Below, piece by piece: positions 24,801 to 33,272 of a DNA stretch of 64,000 nucleotides. Origin of the DNA: Bacteroidota bacterium (lineage in GTDB: Bacteria > Bacteroidota > Bacteroidia > Bacteroidales > UBA12481). Below the pieces are notes generated by a model, which worked only from the letters and a program-made list of their open reading frames with translations, was not told where the DNA came from and did not search any database. Numbering within the stretch: the stretch's first letter is position 1; each line of letters opens with the position of its first letter. The translations under genes and the position numbers were made by a program. The DNA lies in assembly GCA_018669475.1 (NCBI GenBank), contig JABHCC010000063.1, forward strand, positions 1 to 64,000, written 5' to 3'.

Positions 24801-27269
24801 GATCGAAAGATTGAATCCTCTATTCCCGAAGACCAATTATCCTTAACCGGGGAGGACTGGATTGAGGTACTAACATGGTTTAAGCTGATTCCAAAACTCG
24901 AATCAATTAATCAGTCTGAGATTCAGGAGAAGATGAAATTCTGGCACTTGAATGACTCAGATCAGTACATTAGCTTTAGTGAAGAAACTGCTGTAGAAAC
25001 CGGAGATGGTTATTTGGGCAGATCAATTAAGTTAAGCGGTATCCTGCCGGATGGTATTGAGGCCAATGATATTCCTGATGCCGTTAATATTCGTATTGCG
25101 AGCACCTTTATGGGTGAGGAGGTTGAAGAAGAAATTCCGATTCGATTACTGGGTAAGCCCATACTTGAAATAGACAAAGATGAAGTGATTTTAGGATCCG
25201 GGGAAGAGGATCAGAAAATCACTGTTATTGCTGAGATTGAGAACACAATTGATAAGGGCTGGCAATTTAAAATTGAGCCCGAGCCTCAAAAAGCAAAAGT
25301 GGAGTTTGAAGCCAGTGAGAATCGATGCGAGATAGTATTTAGTCCGGGTGAATTGCCTGAGGGTGCTGACGAACCACAGGATGAAGAGGTGAAAATTGTT
25401 GCATACAAAGGAGATTTTGAATTGGAACAGCCACTGAAGATCACCTTATCTCCTATCGGACTCTTCATTATCTCAGACATGCCACTTACCCTTCCTATCG
25501 AGGAAAAAGAGGTTAGTTGCGCTTATTCAGTCAGGGTAGTTGAAGATGGTGAAGCCAAATTTGATTATTCGGCAATGCAGTCTGGTATGACATTAAGTAA
25601 TCCGATTGAGGATTCTGAGGATGAAGTGGTTCAGAATGCCTGTAAACAGGCTGGATTTACTATGCAGTTTGATGATTTCTATGGAGAATACGGAGGAGAA
25701 GAGGCCCAGGCAGCCAAGTATAAATTTGCTATTGAAAATGTATTGCCAGGGCCGGTTAATCAATTTATTGAGGTTCCGATAACGATTTCGGTTTCCGGAA
25801 AAGAAGAGCCAGTGTTTAGCAGAGAGATCATGGTGCGATTGGCGCTTCACAACATGGATGAGATTAATAAAGCTTTGGAGAAGTCACGCTGTGAAGAAAT
25901 CGTGAAGAAATATATTCCTGAGGAGAAGAAGGAAGAGTTTTATCAAATGATTGATGAACAGGAGGAGATTTTGGGTGCCGAGGGATATTTTGAAATGCGG
26001 AAGATCATTTGGGAGAGGGCCTCTGAAATGTTGCTCCAGGAAGCTGCTGAATGGGATAACTATGCTGACTGGCTACAAGCAGCCGAACCGATTCTTCAAG
26101 TAGCAGAATTTGTTGGTGACTTAGCATTCAGGGTCTTAATTAGTGCAACTCTATCCCCTATGGCCTCAGCTTCAGCAGGTATGGTGAAGAGCTTGTTAGT
26201 ATCAGGTATAAATAATTATTTAGCTGGCGGAAGCTTCTATCAATTAATCGTACAAACACTTGGTGCAATGATTATCCAAACACCAGGTGAATTATTATTT
26301 GATCCCGATACGGTAGCCAAAGTACTTCCCAAGCCAGCTGCCTATGCTGTTTACTTTACGTACAAGTTCTTCTGGTATTTGTGTGTTGATAAAGAGAATT
26401 GGTACACTGCTGGAGCCTTAGCATTTAAAGATGTAAGTGTGGAACTGATCGTTAATAAGGTGACACCCTATGTTAAAGAAATTGGAAAGAATAAAGGCTA
26501 TATTTCACAAGATGATTTAATGACTCTGGACGGTAAATTTAGAAATCCCGATGAAATGCCACTTGGGAATCCGGTCCATCCTGAAGCTTTTGGAATTCCT
26601 GTGAATAATGCGGCAGCCATACAAAAGATGTCAAGTAAGTATGGGGTTGAATTATCATTCAGACAAACGAATCCTTTTTGTCTTGAGCGTTTATATGACG
26701 GGCATCCCCCAAAACCTGTACAAATTAAAGCCAAAACAATAAATGGTTTAGATGTCATGCTTGGAGCGAATCCTAAAAATACGGGATTGGTTGGATTCTT
26801 TCAGCCAGATCCACCAACACTCAAGCCAGGTATGTCAGCAGGTATGTTTGATGCCTTGAATGAAAGGTATCACAAACGCATCAAAGAATTTAATAATTGC
26901 CAAGCGGATATCTACAATCTGGAGCTCGAAGGGAAAATAAAAATTGAGGACGGAGTAATAATCAACACAGGTCTTCATCCCAAAGGTAATGGGAAAGCAT
27001 TTTCCGGTGACAATGATGGATGGGCATTTCAGGGTAAGGGAGGTAAAAAAATGACTCAAGATCAAATCCAGGCTGTAGAAAATGAGCTTGTTGAAAGAGG
27101 CCTGGGAGAGCATGGTGCCCATGAGCACTGGGATGCTAAAACAGAAAAGGATATTGAGGCTAAAACAGGTATTATTAATGATGAGGGGCGTATTATCGTC
27201 TTTGGCCCGGATCAATCTTGTCCAACAGTTGGAGACTCAGGTATGTATAATATGGATCTGAAAAAATAA
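21879..27269 (+). CDS. Giant membrane-anchored Ig-repeat protein with CyaA/edema-factor-like C-terminal domain
   Basis: A 1796-residue protein. Residues 1-340 hold about seven or eight hydrophobic helices; a glycine-rich linker and an acidic stretch (about 345-385) follow. About seven or eight Ig-like domains of 100-130 residues start near 388, 504, 613, 727, 844, 968, 1097 and 1194, with recurring patterns such as L-x-PDG-x-(D/N) and a W after a GD or DS. A helical, partly hydrophobic region runs from about 1325 to 1540. The last 200 residues match adenylate cyclase toxins: FRQTNP at 1594-1599, K1612-P-V-Q-I-K1617-A-K1619 with the two-lysine spacing of the CyaA ATP site, DND 1711-1713 for the metal-binding D-x-D, and HG 1745-1746 followed by an IINDEGRI strand. 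The family assignment of the C-terminal domain is an inference from motifs. Confidence 0.7.
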   Translation: MKNKAASESQFDSKTLPKTIWQLVMLVIRFIPGEFRRFLPRSLTIGGIIMLVHTFLMVRMNEGFGASGGVINPFRPNFLRNAIGWFLDSVLAVQGHFWSSIIFYALLTAVITLLFSGFKKFGGFKRFKGMIFGRFAGIFRLFKEKSQKRIILALTGLAIASILSFIWRNALVSLMFLFIIMRGMVIMQKGGLFHLLTKVVRYDFNRWFRNKDTDPEKFTFEDSTLLYQGISMAMMITALPWLESYGLIIGAIAIIAILFLKNRSRQPQVAGLLLFLILTGVGILIVSGVAFADDGGWIEGGGNFRDWLLSDGAKRAIALGLTAGMGGLFGPILVNILNNLGLGLVPGGGVGGGTGPGGDQTLNDPLKNNTDDLKTEETEETEEEEEESDFFLSIQGQRGVLNADGKDSIWFFAKVHSSNPEVDPAVLNAKTQGIHFDFSGPGDDWIQAGGQQYSQGHKVIQVRALAPESADPEEDVSVTISAASGGEHDSVSFRLKVVYRPVLELSFDGPSGIRPDGQNSTNLEAKIRFFPDNPDLEAEVADSIGFHDDSEWVNLGAITSGSGQKSCVLTAYPAGGDFSQEQPETISIRVLAHYKDDTLEKTIDLALNDLDAWIEIKIDQASLPVYKKQETYVHARVMLQAGSEAVNSEELTQTLQIREAGEEGDWLVASQPGISSEELYFTVYAWYPYEDAGEEVPSENKLTVYTDEGDKPLDAEVVISLIPYPEGQLVVTEPDEALRPDIEQIVQVKVGIELIPDDEEIDKEKILSSLLLDLVNDQDSWLVLYEGVQDGEEMVFDIGCENQSGEESAEPPDSSQVKISGSVFGKDLEEIISIDLEPLPLPEINIVTERSENTANPNDSIYPDGDDFISLLASLTMEGEIEGVNLEELTENLVFELLGSAGSWIELSEEAFEGGGEPVKYVDVFGLLKSAEERKKGPATVVIKVQGELAGREFSKDKEIKLIQVPELELDYQYDRKIESSIPEDQLSLTGEDWIEVLTWFKLIPKLESINQSEIQEKMKFWHLNDSDQYISFSEETAVETGDGYLGRSIKLSGILPDGIEANDIPDAVNIRIASTFMGEEVEEEIPIRLLGKPILEIDKDEVILGSGEEDQKITVIAEIENTIDKGWQFKIEPEPQKAKVEFEASENRCEIVFSPGELPEGADEPQDEEVKIVAYKGDFELEQPLKITLSPIGLFIISDMPLTLPIEEKEVSCAYSVRVVEDGEAKFDYSAMQSGMTLSNPIEDSEDEVVQNACKQAGFTMQFDDFYGEYGGEEAQAAKYKFAIENVLPGPVNQFIEVPITISVSGKEEPVFSREIMVRLALHNMDEINKALEKSRCEEIVKKYIPEEKKEEFYQMIDEQEEILGAEGYFEMRKIIWERASEMLLQEAAEWDNYADWLQAAEPILQVAEFVGDLAFRVLISATLSPMASASAGMVKSLLVSGINNYLAGGSFYQLIVQTLGAMIIQTPGELLFDPDTVAKVLPKPAAYAVYFTYKFFWYLCVDKENWYTAGALAFKDVSVELIVNKVTPYVKEIGKNKGYISQDDLMTLDGKFRNPDEMPLGNPVHPEAFGIPVNNAAAIQKMSSKYGVELSFRQTNPFCLERLYDGHPPKPVQIKAKTINGLDVMLGANPKNTGLVGFFQPDPPTLKPGMSAGMFDALNERYHKRIKEFNNCQADIYNLELEGKIKIEDGVIINTGLHPKGNGKAFSGDNDGWAFQGKGGKKMTQDQIQAVENELVERGLGEHGAHEHWDAKTEKDIEAKTGIINDEGRIIVFGPDQSCPTVGDSGMYNMDLKK

Positions 27270-27281
27270 ATAAATTACCAT

Positions 27282-28568
27282 ATGAACTTCAAGGAATTAG
27301 AAAGCCAGTTCTGGCAACTTAAAGGAAAACAATCGGCCGGACTGATTAATGATGATGAGTTTAATGGACAGGTAGTCAATCTGCGGACGCAGGATACCAG
27401 TGGACAATGGTGGACAATCAATCCTGTAGATGGCACTTGGCTAATTTATCAGGGGCAGACGTGGGTGCCGGGAAAGCCACCATCTGAGGAGCCGGAGGTG
27501 TTTCCTCCCCCTCCACCTCCTGAACCGCTTACTTCAAAGCCTGTAACTCCCTCTCCCAAACCCTCAAAAGCAAAAGAGGAAAAAACTGTTGTACCGGAGC
27601 AACCTTCAGGAGATGCCCGACCCAGACCGAAGAGGAAACCAAGGCCCCGGGTAGCACCTTCTGACACTGCGGAAGAAGTAGCAAAAACTGTTTCTCCGAA
27701 ACCAAAGCCTCCACCTGTGAGTGAAGCTCCTCCTCCTCCTGAGCAAAGGCCCCGGGAAAGATACGTACCTCCTGTGCCTCCCCCGGAAAGAGATGTGCCT
27801 CCTGTGCCCCCAAGAGAAAATGTTGTACCACCTGTGCCCCCTCAGGAAAGAGTGATTCCTCCTGTACCTCCCCGAAGAGCCGAGGCAAAGCCAAAACCAC
27901 CTCGTCCAAAACAAACTACCTGTCCACAATGTGGATCACCCTATGATGCAGGTGATAAGTTTTGCGGGGACTGTGGATATTCATTTCCCGTAATTCAAAG
28001 ACCACAAAGGCCTCAATCCAGACCCCAACCCCGACCTGTGCAGGAACAAGAAACAAGAACCTTTTCTGCCAAACCTGCTGATCAGGCTCCAGGCCATGTA
28101 AAAGCTGGGGAGAAAGCACGTAAAGGACTTTTCTTAGTGTGGATAATCGGAGCTATGATATATACGGCAATTATCTTTTTACTAATATCGTATGTGGAAG
28201 GGTTTGCAACTATGCTTGGTCAGCACACATTAGCCCTCGCTGATGTATTGGCAGGGATACTCATCTTCACTTTCCTTCTTAGCAAGAATGGGATAAAATT
28301 GAAATATAAACCAGGAGGTGTGCCCGGACGTGACATACTTTTTGTAGTAGGATTTGGATTTGTATTTGCTTTGGTCACTAAAATACCTGGTCCATGGATC
28401 ATGGAATTTCTGGCCGCTTTTATAACAGAAATATTTAGCATGCCTCTTGAAGGAGATGGATTTATTGTATTGTTCATTGTCCTTACTTACTTAATCTATG
28501 TTTCAGGAGGAATTTTAGTCTCTATAATTGGATTGAATCTAGCTCCAAGAATTTTGAAGAAATCATAA
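27282..28568 (+). CDS. Proline-rich zinc-ribbon membrane protein
   Basis: A 428-residue protein following the giant gene by 12 bp. Residues 1-65 form a small domain with two tryptophan-rich strands (GQWWTINPVDGTWLIYQGQTWVPG). Residues 70-205 are a proline-rich linker with repeats of the type (R/P)xxVPPVPPxER. A zinc ribbon of the double-CxxC kind follows (CPQCGSPYDAGDKFCGDCG). The C-terminal 150 residues carry about four membrane helices. The zinc ribbon is probably cytoplasmic. No enzymatic motif is visible. Its gene order suggests it works with the giant protein, perhaps in assembly or localisation, but that is only context. Confidence 0.78.
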   Translation: MNFKELESQFWQLKGKQSAGLINDDEFNGQVVNLRTQDTSGQWWTINPVDGTWLIYQGQTWVPGKPPSEEPEVFPPPPPPEPLTSKPVTPSPKPSKAKEEKTVVPEQPSGDARPRPKRKPRPRVAPSDTAEEVAKTVSPKPKPPPVSEAPPPPEQRPRERYVPPVPPPERDVPPVPPRENVVPPVPPQERVIPPVPPRRAEAKPKPPRPKQTTCPQCGSPYDAGDKFCGDCGYSFPVIQRPQRPQSRPQPRPVQEQETRTFSAKPADQAPGHVKAGEKARKGLFLVWIIGAMIYTAIIFLLISYVEGFATMLGQHTLALADVLAGILIFTFLLSKNGIKLKYKPGGVPGRDILFVVGFGFVFALVTKIPGPWIMEFLAAFITEIFSMPLEGDGFIVLFIVLTYLIYVSGGILVSIIGLNLAPRILKKS

Positions 28569-28580
28569 AAATCGTCAGTC

Positions 28581-30491
28581 ATGATTACATGTACAAATTG
28601 TCATACTCAGAATCCTGATGGTAAGAAGTTCTGCCGCGAATGTGGAAGCCCGCTGACTGCACCTGCTCCTTCTCCTCATTATCAGTCTCAAAGGTCGCAG
28701 GAACAATCTCCAACTCCACAAAGTCAGATTCAGACGACAACTAAGAAAAAAAATAAATGGTGGATATGGGTGATCCTCATTATTGTGTTAGCTGTGATCG
28801 CCTATGTGGTATTTTTTGGTGGAGGAATGGGTTCTCCCATTAAGCTGAACAAAGGCACAGGAGGAGGCTCAATTCGCACAGAGAAAGATCTGGTGGAGGC
28901 TCTGGTAGAGTCACTTAAAAGTGGTGACTCTTTCAACTTCATTGATAATCACTGTCTGTCAAGAGCCGATCTTGATGAGTTGAATAGTTTTCTGCCTGAG
29001 GATGAACAATTTGACCCCAAAGAAGCATCCGGCAAAGTACCCCGTACTATCGAGAAACTCGAAAGAGATTGGGATGAGATATTGAAAAGCAGTGAAGAAG
29101 AAAATTGGGATTGGTCTAATACTAAGGTTGTCAGTGTTAGCTTTGAAAATATGTATGACAATCCAAAAGTATTGTCAGGTATCTATGCTGTGATTGAATC
29201 CGGAGGGAGACGATATGGATTATTTTTGGAGTCTTGCGTGAAATTCTCTGTAGGATGGAAGGTGTGCAAAGAATTGGAATGGACCGGAGAGGATGACGGA
29301 AGTGATCCGTTCTCTGAGAATAACTCCCGGGATGATCAACCAAAGATTGAAAATACAGAAAGCCAGGATCTTCAAAACAGAGTGAAACTAGCTCAGTCTG
29401 TTGATAATCCTGCTGAGGAGGCAAAAGAAACAGCTGTTGAAGAGAAAGTTATCCCTCCTGTAAAGGATGATAAAAAAAAAAGCCCTCCTCCGGGGGAGCT
29501 TCAACAGGATGATGAAGGATATTACAATTTAATCCATCCTGATGGTCGTATCTTTCGATATAAAGGAGAGATCAAAGATGGTCAGGCTCACGGATTTGGA
29601 CAGTCAATATTCCCGGATGATTTTAAATATCAGGGGGAATTTGCAAACAATAAATTTCATGGTGAAGGGGTGGAAACATATGCGACTGGCACAAAATATA
29701 CCGGCAGCTACAAAAATGGATCCAGGAATGGCAAAGGAACAATTATCTGGCCGAATGGTTCTGTATTTACCGGTGATTGGATAAATGGATGGAGAACAGG
29801 ACATGGGGTGTATACCTGGGGGGATGGTGCCCGCTTTGAGGGTGAATGGAATCGTAATCAAAGGGTGTATGGGAAAATAAAATTTGCTAATGGTGATACA
29901 TACGAGGGTAATTATAGCGAGGATGTACAACATGGAAGCGGAACTTATATCTGGCAAGACGGAAATAAATATGTGGGTCAGTACAATAAGGGTGTACGTG
30001 AAGGCAAAGGAGAGTTTTTTTGGAAAGACGGACAAAGATATGAAGGAGATTTTTTAGGAAATTATCGTACAGGTTTAGGCATATATTATTGGACAGATGG
30101 GGGGACTTTTAACGGCACTTTTGATCAAAACAAAAGGGTAAGTGGATTTATGAAACATGGAAATGGCAATACATACAATGGTGCTTTTAAGGATGATAAG
30201 AAGAATGGCTATGGTGTATATACCTGGCTGGATGGTTCAGTTTATAAAGGGACTTTCACCAATGGAGAGAAGAATGGGAGTGGTGTAATAACCTGGGCAG
30301 CCGGAGGAAAATATGATGGATTATGGTCAGGAGATAAAAGAAATGGTCAGGGAACCCATTGGTGGCCGGATGGAAGTTATTGGAAGGGTAATCTAAAGGA
30401 TAATAAATTTCACGGACAAGGCGTTGAATACTATGCTGATGGTAAAATACGTGCACAGGGGAATTGGATAGAGGGTGTGCATCAGAAATAA
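28581..30491 (+). CDS. Zinc-ribbon membrane protein with about 14 MORN repeats
   Basis: A 636-residue protein 12 bp after the previous gene. It starts with a zinc ribbon (CTNCHTQNPDGKKFCREC), has one membrane helix near residues 58-80 (WWIWVILIIVLAVIAYVVFFGG), then an alpha/beta region of about 160 residues, an acidic and lysine-rich linker, and 13-14 MORN repeats from about residue 325 to the end. The MORN consensus Y-x-G-x-(W/F)-x-(N/D)-G-x-x-x-G-x-G is repeated, for example KYTGSYKNGSRNGKGTI and VYKGTFTNGEKNGSGV. MORN repeats in bacteria are often linked to lipid or cell-envelope contact. It probably belongs to one transcription unit with the two upstream genes. Confidence 0.85.
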   Translation: MITCTNCHTQNPDGKKFCRECGSPLTAPAPSPHYQSQRSQEQSPTPQSQIQTTTKKKNKWWIWVILIIVLAVIAYVVFFGGGMGSPIKLNKGTGGGSIRTEKDLVEALVESLKSGDSFNFIDNHCLSRADLDELNSFLPEDEQFDPKEASGKVPRTIEKLERDWDEILKSSEEENWDWSNTKVVSVSFENMYDNPKVLSGIYAVIESGGRRYGLFLESCVKFSVGWKVCKELEWTGEDDGSDPFSENNSRDDQPKIENTESQDLQNRVKLAQSVDNPAEEAKETAVEEKVIPPVKDDKKKSPPPGELQQDDEGYYNLIHPDGRIFRYKGEIKDGQAHGFGQSIFPDDFKYQGEFANNKFHGEGVETYATGTKYTGSYKNGSRNGKGTIIWPNGSVFTGDWINGWRTGHGVYTWGDGARFEGEWNRNQRVYGKIKFANGDTYEGNYSEDVQHGSGTYIWQDGNKYVGQYNKGVREGKGEFFWKDGQRYEGDFLGNYRTGLGIYYWTDGGTFNGTFDQNKRVSGFMKHGNGNTYNGAFKDDKKNGYGVYTWLDGSVYKGTFTNGEKNGSGVITWAAGGKYDGLWSGDKRNGQGTHWWPDGSYWKGNLKDNKFHGQGVEYYADGKIRAQGNWIEGVHQK

Positions 30492-30507
30492 TTATTTGAT
30501 TCAGCAC

Positions 30508-31356
30508 TTATAGCAAGCTGTTGATAATCAGCATTAATAATATCACAGTTAGAAAAATATTGGTTAGAATGAAAGCTGGTTTGATGTATTTTGGATCTTT
30601 GTTTCTAAACAGATACCAATAGAAAGCCAGTATGAAAATTATGTTCAGTACGAACATCAGAATTCCAACAACAATATTGATGTGGATTTGAAAGATTGGA
30701 TAAGAGGCCAGGAATACTGATGAAATCAAAATCCAGAAAAATACTAGGCGCTTGATTTGATTTTCATCCAGATACTGACTGATTGTCTGCAGTCCGGCTT
30801 TTTCATAATCTTTGCCATAACGGATGACTAAAAGCCAAAAATGGGGTATCTGCCAGAGAAACATTAGGCTTGCTAAAAAGATGATACTCGGATGTAATAG
30901 TGAGCCTCCTGCTGCTGTCCATCCTATCATAGGCGGGATCGCCCCTACAAGTCCACCCGGGATAATAGCATAAATTGTCACACGTTTCAGTGGCGTGTAT
31001 AATACGTTATAAATCAGAATATTAACAAGAGCAAGCAGGGCGGGAATCCAGTTTAGTCTGAAAAGTAAAATACTTCCGCTAATAATGCACAAACAGGTAA
31101 AGATTATTGCTTCAGGTAATTTTAGGTTTTGACTTGGTAAAGGTCGATGGGCGGTACGATCCATCAATAGGTCTATTTTTCTTTCCTGCAATTGATTAAT
31201 ACCTGCAGCTCCTCCTGATAACAGAAACACTCCCAGAAAACAAATAAGTGCATGATAACTCAGTTCGCCGTTAACCAGAAAAAAACCAGCTGTAGCGGAG
31301 AAAGCTACAGCCAGGGATAACCTCCATTTTATTAATCTTAGGTATGGCATAAACAA
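30508..31356 (-). CDS. ctaB: Protoheme IX farnesyltransferase (heme O synthase)
   Basis: A 282-residue membrane protein of the UbiA superfamily. The aspartate-rich motif lies in NQLQERKIDLLMDRTAHRPLP (near residues 54-74), where the N-x-x-x-D-x-x-x-D pattern binds the prenyl diphosphate through magnesium. A second conserved region is RYGKDYEKAGL with following charged residues. It makes heme O, needed for the adjacent oxygen reductase, either directly or as heme A precursor. It is the last gene of the oxidase operon, 6 bp after the stop of subunit II, and is convergent with the MORN gene, with 16 bp between the stops. Confidence 0.95.
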   Translation of the reverse strand: MFMPYLRLIKWRLSLAVAFSATAGFFLVNGELSYHALICFLGVFLLSGGAAGINQLQERKIDLLMDRTAHRPLPSQNLKLPEAIIFTCLCIISGSILLFRLNWIPALLALVNILIYNVLYTPLKRVTIYAIIPGGLVGAIPPMIGWTAAGGSLLHPSIIFLASLMFLWQIPHFWLLVIRYGKDYEKAGLQTISQYLDENQIKRLVFFWILISSVFLASYPIFQIHINIVVGILMFVLNIIFILAFYWYLFRNKDPKYIKPAFILTNIFLTVILLMLIINSLL

Positions 31357-31362
31357 AACTTG

Positions 31363-32292
31363 CTATTGCTGATCAATACCTAGTGTTTTGAGGTATTCTG
31401 TTATTTTTTGAATTTCCTCATTACTGAGTTCTTTTTCATAGGATTTCATAAGACCCTTATTAAATCCTTCCACCACTTGTCCATCAGGATTAATAAGTGA
31501 AGATTGAATATAAGCATCATCTGCAGTAATACTTACAAGTTCCTTATTCGCCATGACATTTTGAGTTTTACCATATAAACCTTTAAAACTTGGTCCGACC
31601 AATCGTGCACCATCCAAAGAATGACAAGCTATACAGCCAGTGTTTTTTAGTAAAACCAGACCAGCATGATCCGGGACAATTCCGGTAACGGGGAGTTCAC
31701 TTAGCCATTTATCAAAGTCTTCCTGTGATTTGACAAGTGTCTTTGTGGTCATTCCTGAGTGCATTAAACCGCAATATTCTGTACAAAGAATCTCATACTC
31801 TCCAATATAAAATGGCGTGAACCATAGGTAATTATCATATCCAGGTACTACATCTTCCTTAACTCTGAAAGCCGGAATGAAAAGACTATGATTAACATCT
31901 TCTGAGAATAATTCCAGTTTTACCGGTTGATTCACCGGAATTACTAATTCTTTGGCGAGTTTGCCATCGCCATAATCAAACTGCCATTCCCACATTCGGC
32001 CAATTGCTTTGACTTTCATAGCATTATCGGGTACATTCCGCATTGGTGCAAAACCAATCCACCCTAAATAAAACATTACCATGACCAGAATAAGTGGAAT
32101 TACAGTCCAAATTATCTCCAGAGTATTACTTCCCGTAAATTGTTTGGCCTTCTTGACTCGTTTTTCATTATATCGTATGACTGTCCAGATCATAAAACCG
32201 GTTATACCTACAATAAAAACTATTGCAGTAATAAAAATGAAGGCGAAGGCTCTGTCAACTCCTTCAACCATATTTGATGCGCCTGAAAACAT
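31363..32292 (-). CDS. ctaC: Cytochrome c oxidase subunit II fused to cytochrome c (caa3 type)
   Basis: A 309-residue protein with two N-terminal membrane helices, a cupredoxin domain carrying the CuA site (HSLFIPAFRVKEDVVPG and CTEYCGLMHSGM, giving the C-x3-C-x3-H-x2-M set), and a C-terminal cytochrome c domain with the heme motif CIACH and a later methionine in GFNKGLMKSYEK. The fusion of cytochrome c to subunit II is the defining trait of caa3 oxidases. It receives electrons from the monoheme protein encoded upstream or from soluble cytochrome c. Confidence 0.96.
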   Translation of the reverse strand: MFSGASNMVEGVDRAFAFIFITAIVFIVGITGFMIWTVIRYNEKRVKKAKQFTGSNTLEIIWTVIPLILVMVMFYLGWIGFAPMRNVPDNAMKVKAIGRMWEWQFDYGDGKLAKELVIPVNQPVKLELFSEDVNHSLFIPAFRVKEDVVPGYDNYLWFTPFYIGEYEILCTEYCGLMHSGMTTKTLVKSQEDFDKWLSELPVTGIVPDHAGLVLLKNTGCIACHSLDGARLVGPSFKGLYGKTQNVMANKELVSITADDAYIQSSLINPDGQVVEGFNKGLMKSYEKELSNEEIQKITEYLKTLGIDQQ

Positions 32293-32303
32293 AGTTGTAT
32301 CTT

Positions 32304-32591
32304 TTATCTCAGTAAGTAATCAGTAAAAGTGAGTACGATCACTAAAGCATAAACCAGGAAAACTCCTGCTACGATTAATTTTAAGAACAGACTTTCATAT
32401 TTCAAATGCATGAAATAAGTCAGTACAGTAGCTCCTTTAACTGAGGCAATAATCAGGGCAACACCAACTGAGAAGGTGCTAAAATGTAATCCTGAAACTG
32501 CAACAGTAATGAAAGTAAGTATTAACAACACCAGTAAAACAGTGATATGCTGATTGTAACTTGAAATATGAGGATGTTTATCGTTTTTCAT
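32304..32591 (-). CDS. Cytochrome c oxidase subunit IV-like small membrane protein
   Basis: A 95-residue protein with three hydrophobic helices (HITVLLVLLILTFITVAV, ALIIASVKGATVLTYFMHLK, LIVAGVFLVYALVIVL). The length and the KGATVLTYFMHLK segment match the bacterial subunit IV family found between subunits II and III of caa3 and related oxidases. It has no cofactor residues and probably stabilises the complex. It sits between subunits III and II with about 11-13 bp spacing. Confidence 0.9.
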   Translation of the reverse strand: MKNDKHPHISSYNQHITVLLVLLILTFITVAVSGLHFSTFSVGVALIIASVKGATVLTYFMHLKYESLFLKLIVAGVFLVYALVIVLTFTDYLLR

Positions 32592-32604
32592 AGTATCGTC
32601 TGTT

Positions 32605-33219
32605 TCAAGTGATTAAATAAAGTAAGGGGAATAGGAATATCCAGATCAAGTCGACCAGATGCCAATACAAACCACTATTTTCATGCAGTGAGTAGTGATC
32701 TTTTGTTATTCTCCCGGATTTAAGCCTTACTATCACAATTATCAGTAAAACCAGTCCTATCAGAACATGTAAAGCGTGCAGACCAGTCATCATGTAATAT
32801 AATCCATAGAACAGTATTTCTCCGTGATCCAGGCCTTTAACTACATCTGAGCCAGGGTAAAGATTGAATTCAAATTTATGGCTCCATTCAAAATATTTGT
32901 TAACCATAAAAATAAGAGCGGCCAATACTGTTAGAATAAGCAAGCCGATTGCCTTCTTACTATTTCCTTTCTGGATGGCTGTGACAGACATGGCTACTGT
33001 CATACTACTTACCAGCAATACCACTGTATTCATGGTACCAATAAAAGCATTCAATTCCTCAGCAGCATGATGAAACTCAGCAGAATATTTGTTTCTGAAA
33101 ACCGCATAAACAAGAAAGAGACCACCAAAAAGGAATAACTCAGTAAAAATAAATAACCACATCCCGATTTTCGAACCTTCCGGGTCGTGATGTTCGTTAT
33201 GCGTTGGGTGAGTCGACAT
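32605..33219 (-). CDS. ctaE: Cytochrome c oxidase subunit III
   Basis: A 204-residue protein with five membrane helices, characteristic of the short subunit III of bacterial oxidases. Recognisable segments are GMWLFIFTELFLFGGLF near the N-terminus, LYYMMTGLHALHVLIGL and GLYWHLVDLIWIFLFPLLYL at the end. The histidines of the two last segments and the E in TELFLFGGLF are conserved. It assembles with subunits I, II and IV. The gene lies 53 bp after the subunit I stop. Confidence 0.95.
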   Translation of the reverse strand: MSTHPTHNEHHDPEGSKIGMWLFIFTELFLFGGLFLVYAVFRNKYSAEFHHAAEELNAFIGTMNTVVLLVSSMTVAMSVTAIQKGNSKKAIGLLILTVLAALIFMVNKYFEWSHKFEFNLYPGSDVVKGLDHGEILFYGLYYMMTGLHALHVLIGLVLLIIVIVRLKSGRITKDHYSLHENSGLYWHLVDLIWIFLFPLLYLIT

Positions 33220-33272
33220 ATTTTTGTGTTACTTGTTTCGTGATTCAAATACTTTATGAGCAGTCAATTAGA

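Noticed and set aside
21879-27269. RHS/YD-repeat toxin identity for the giant protein
   Set aside because: No YD-repeat pattern is present; repeats are Ig-like domains with about 115 residues each.
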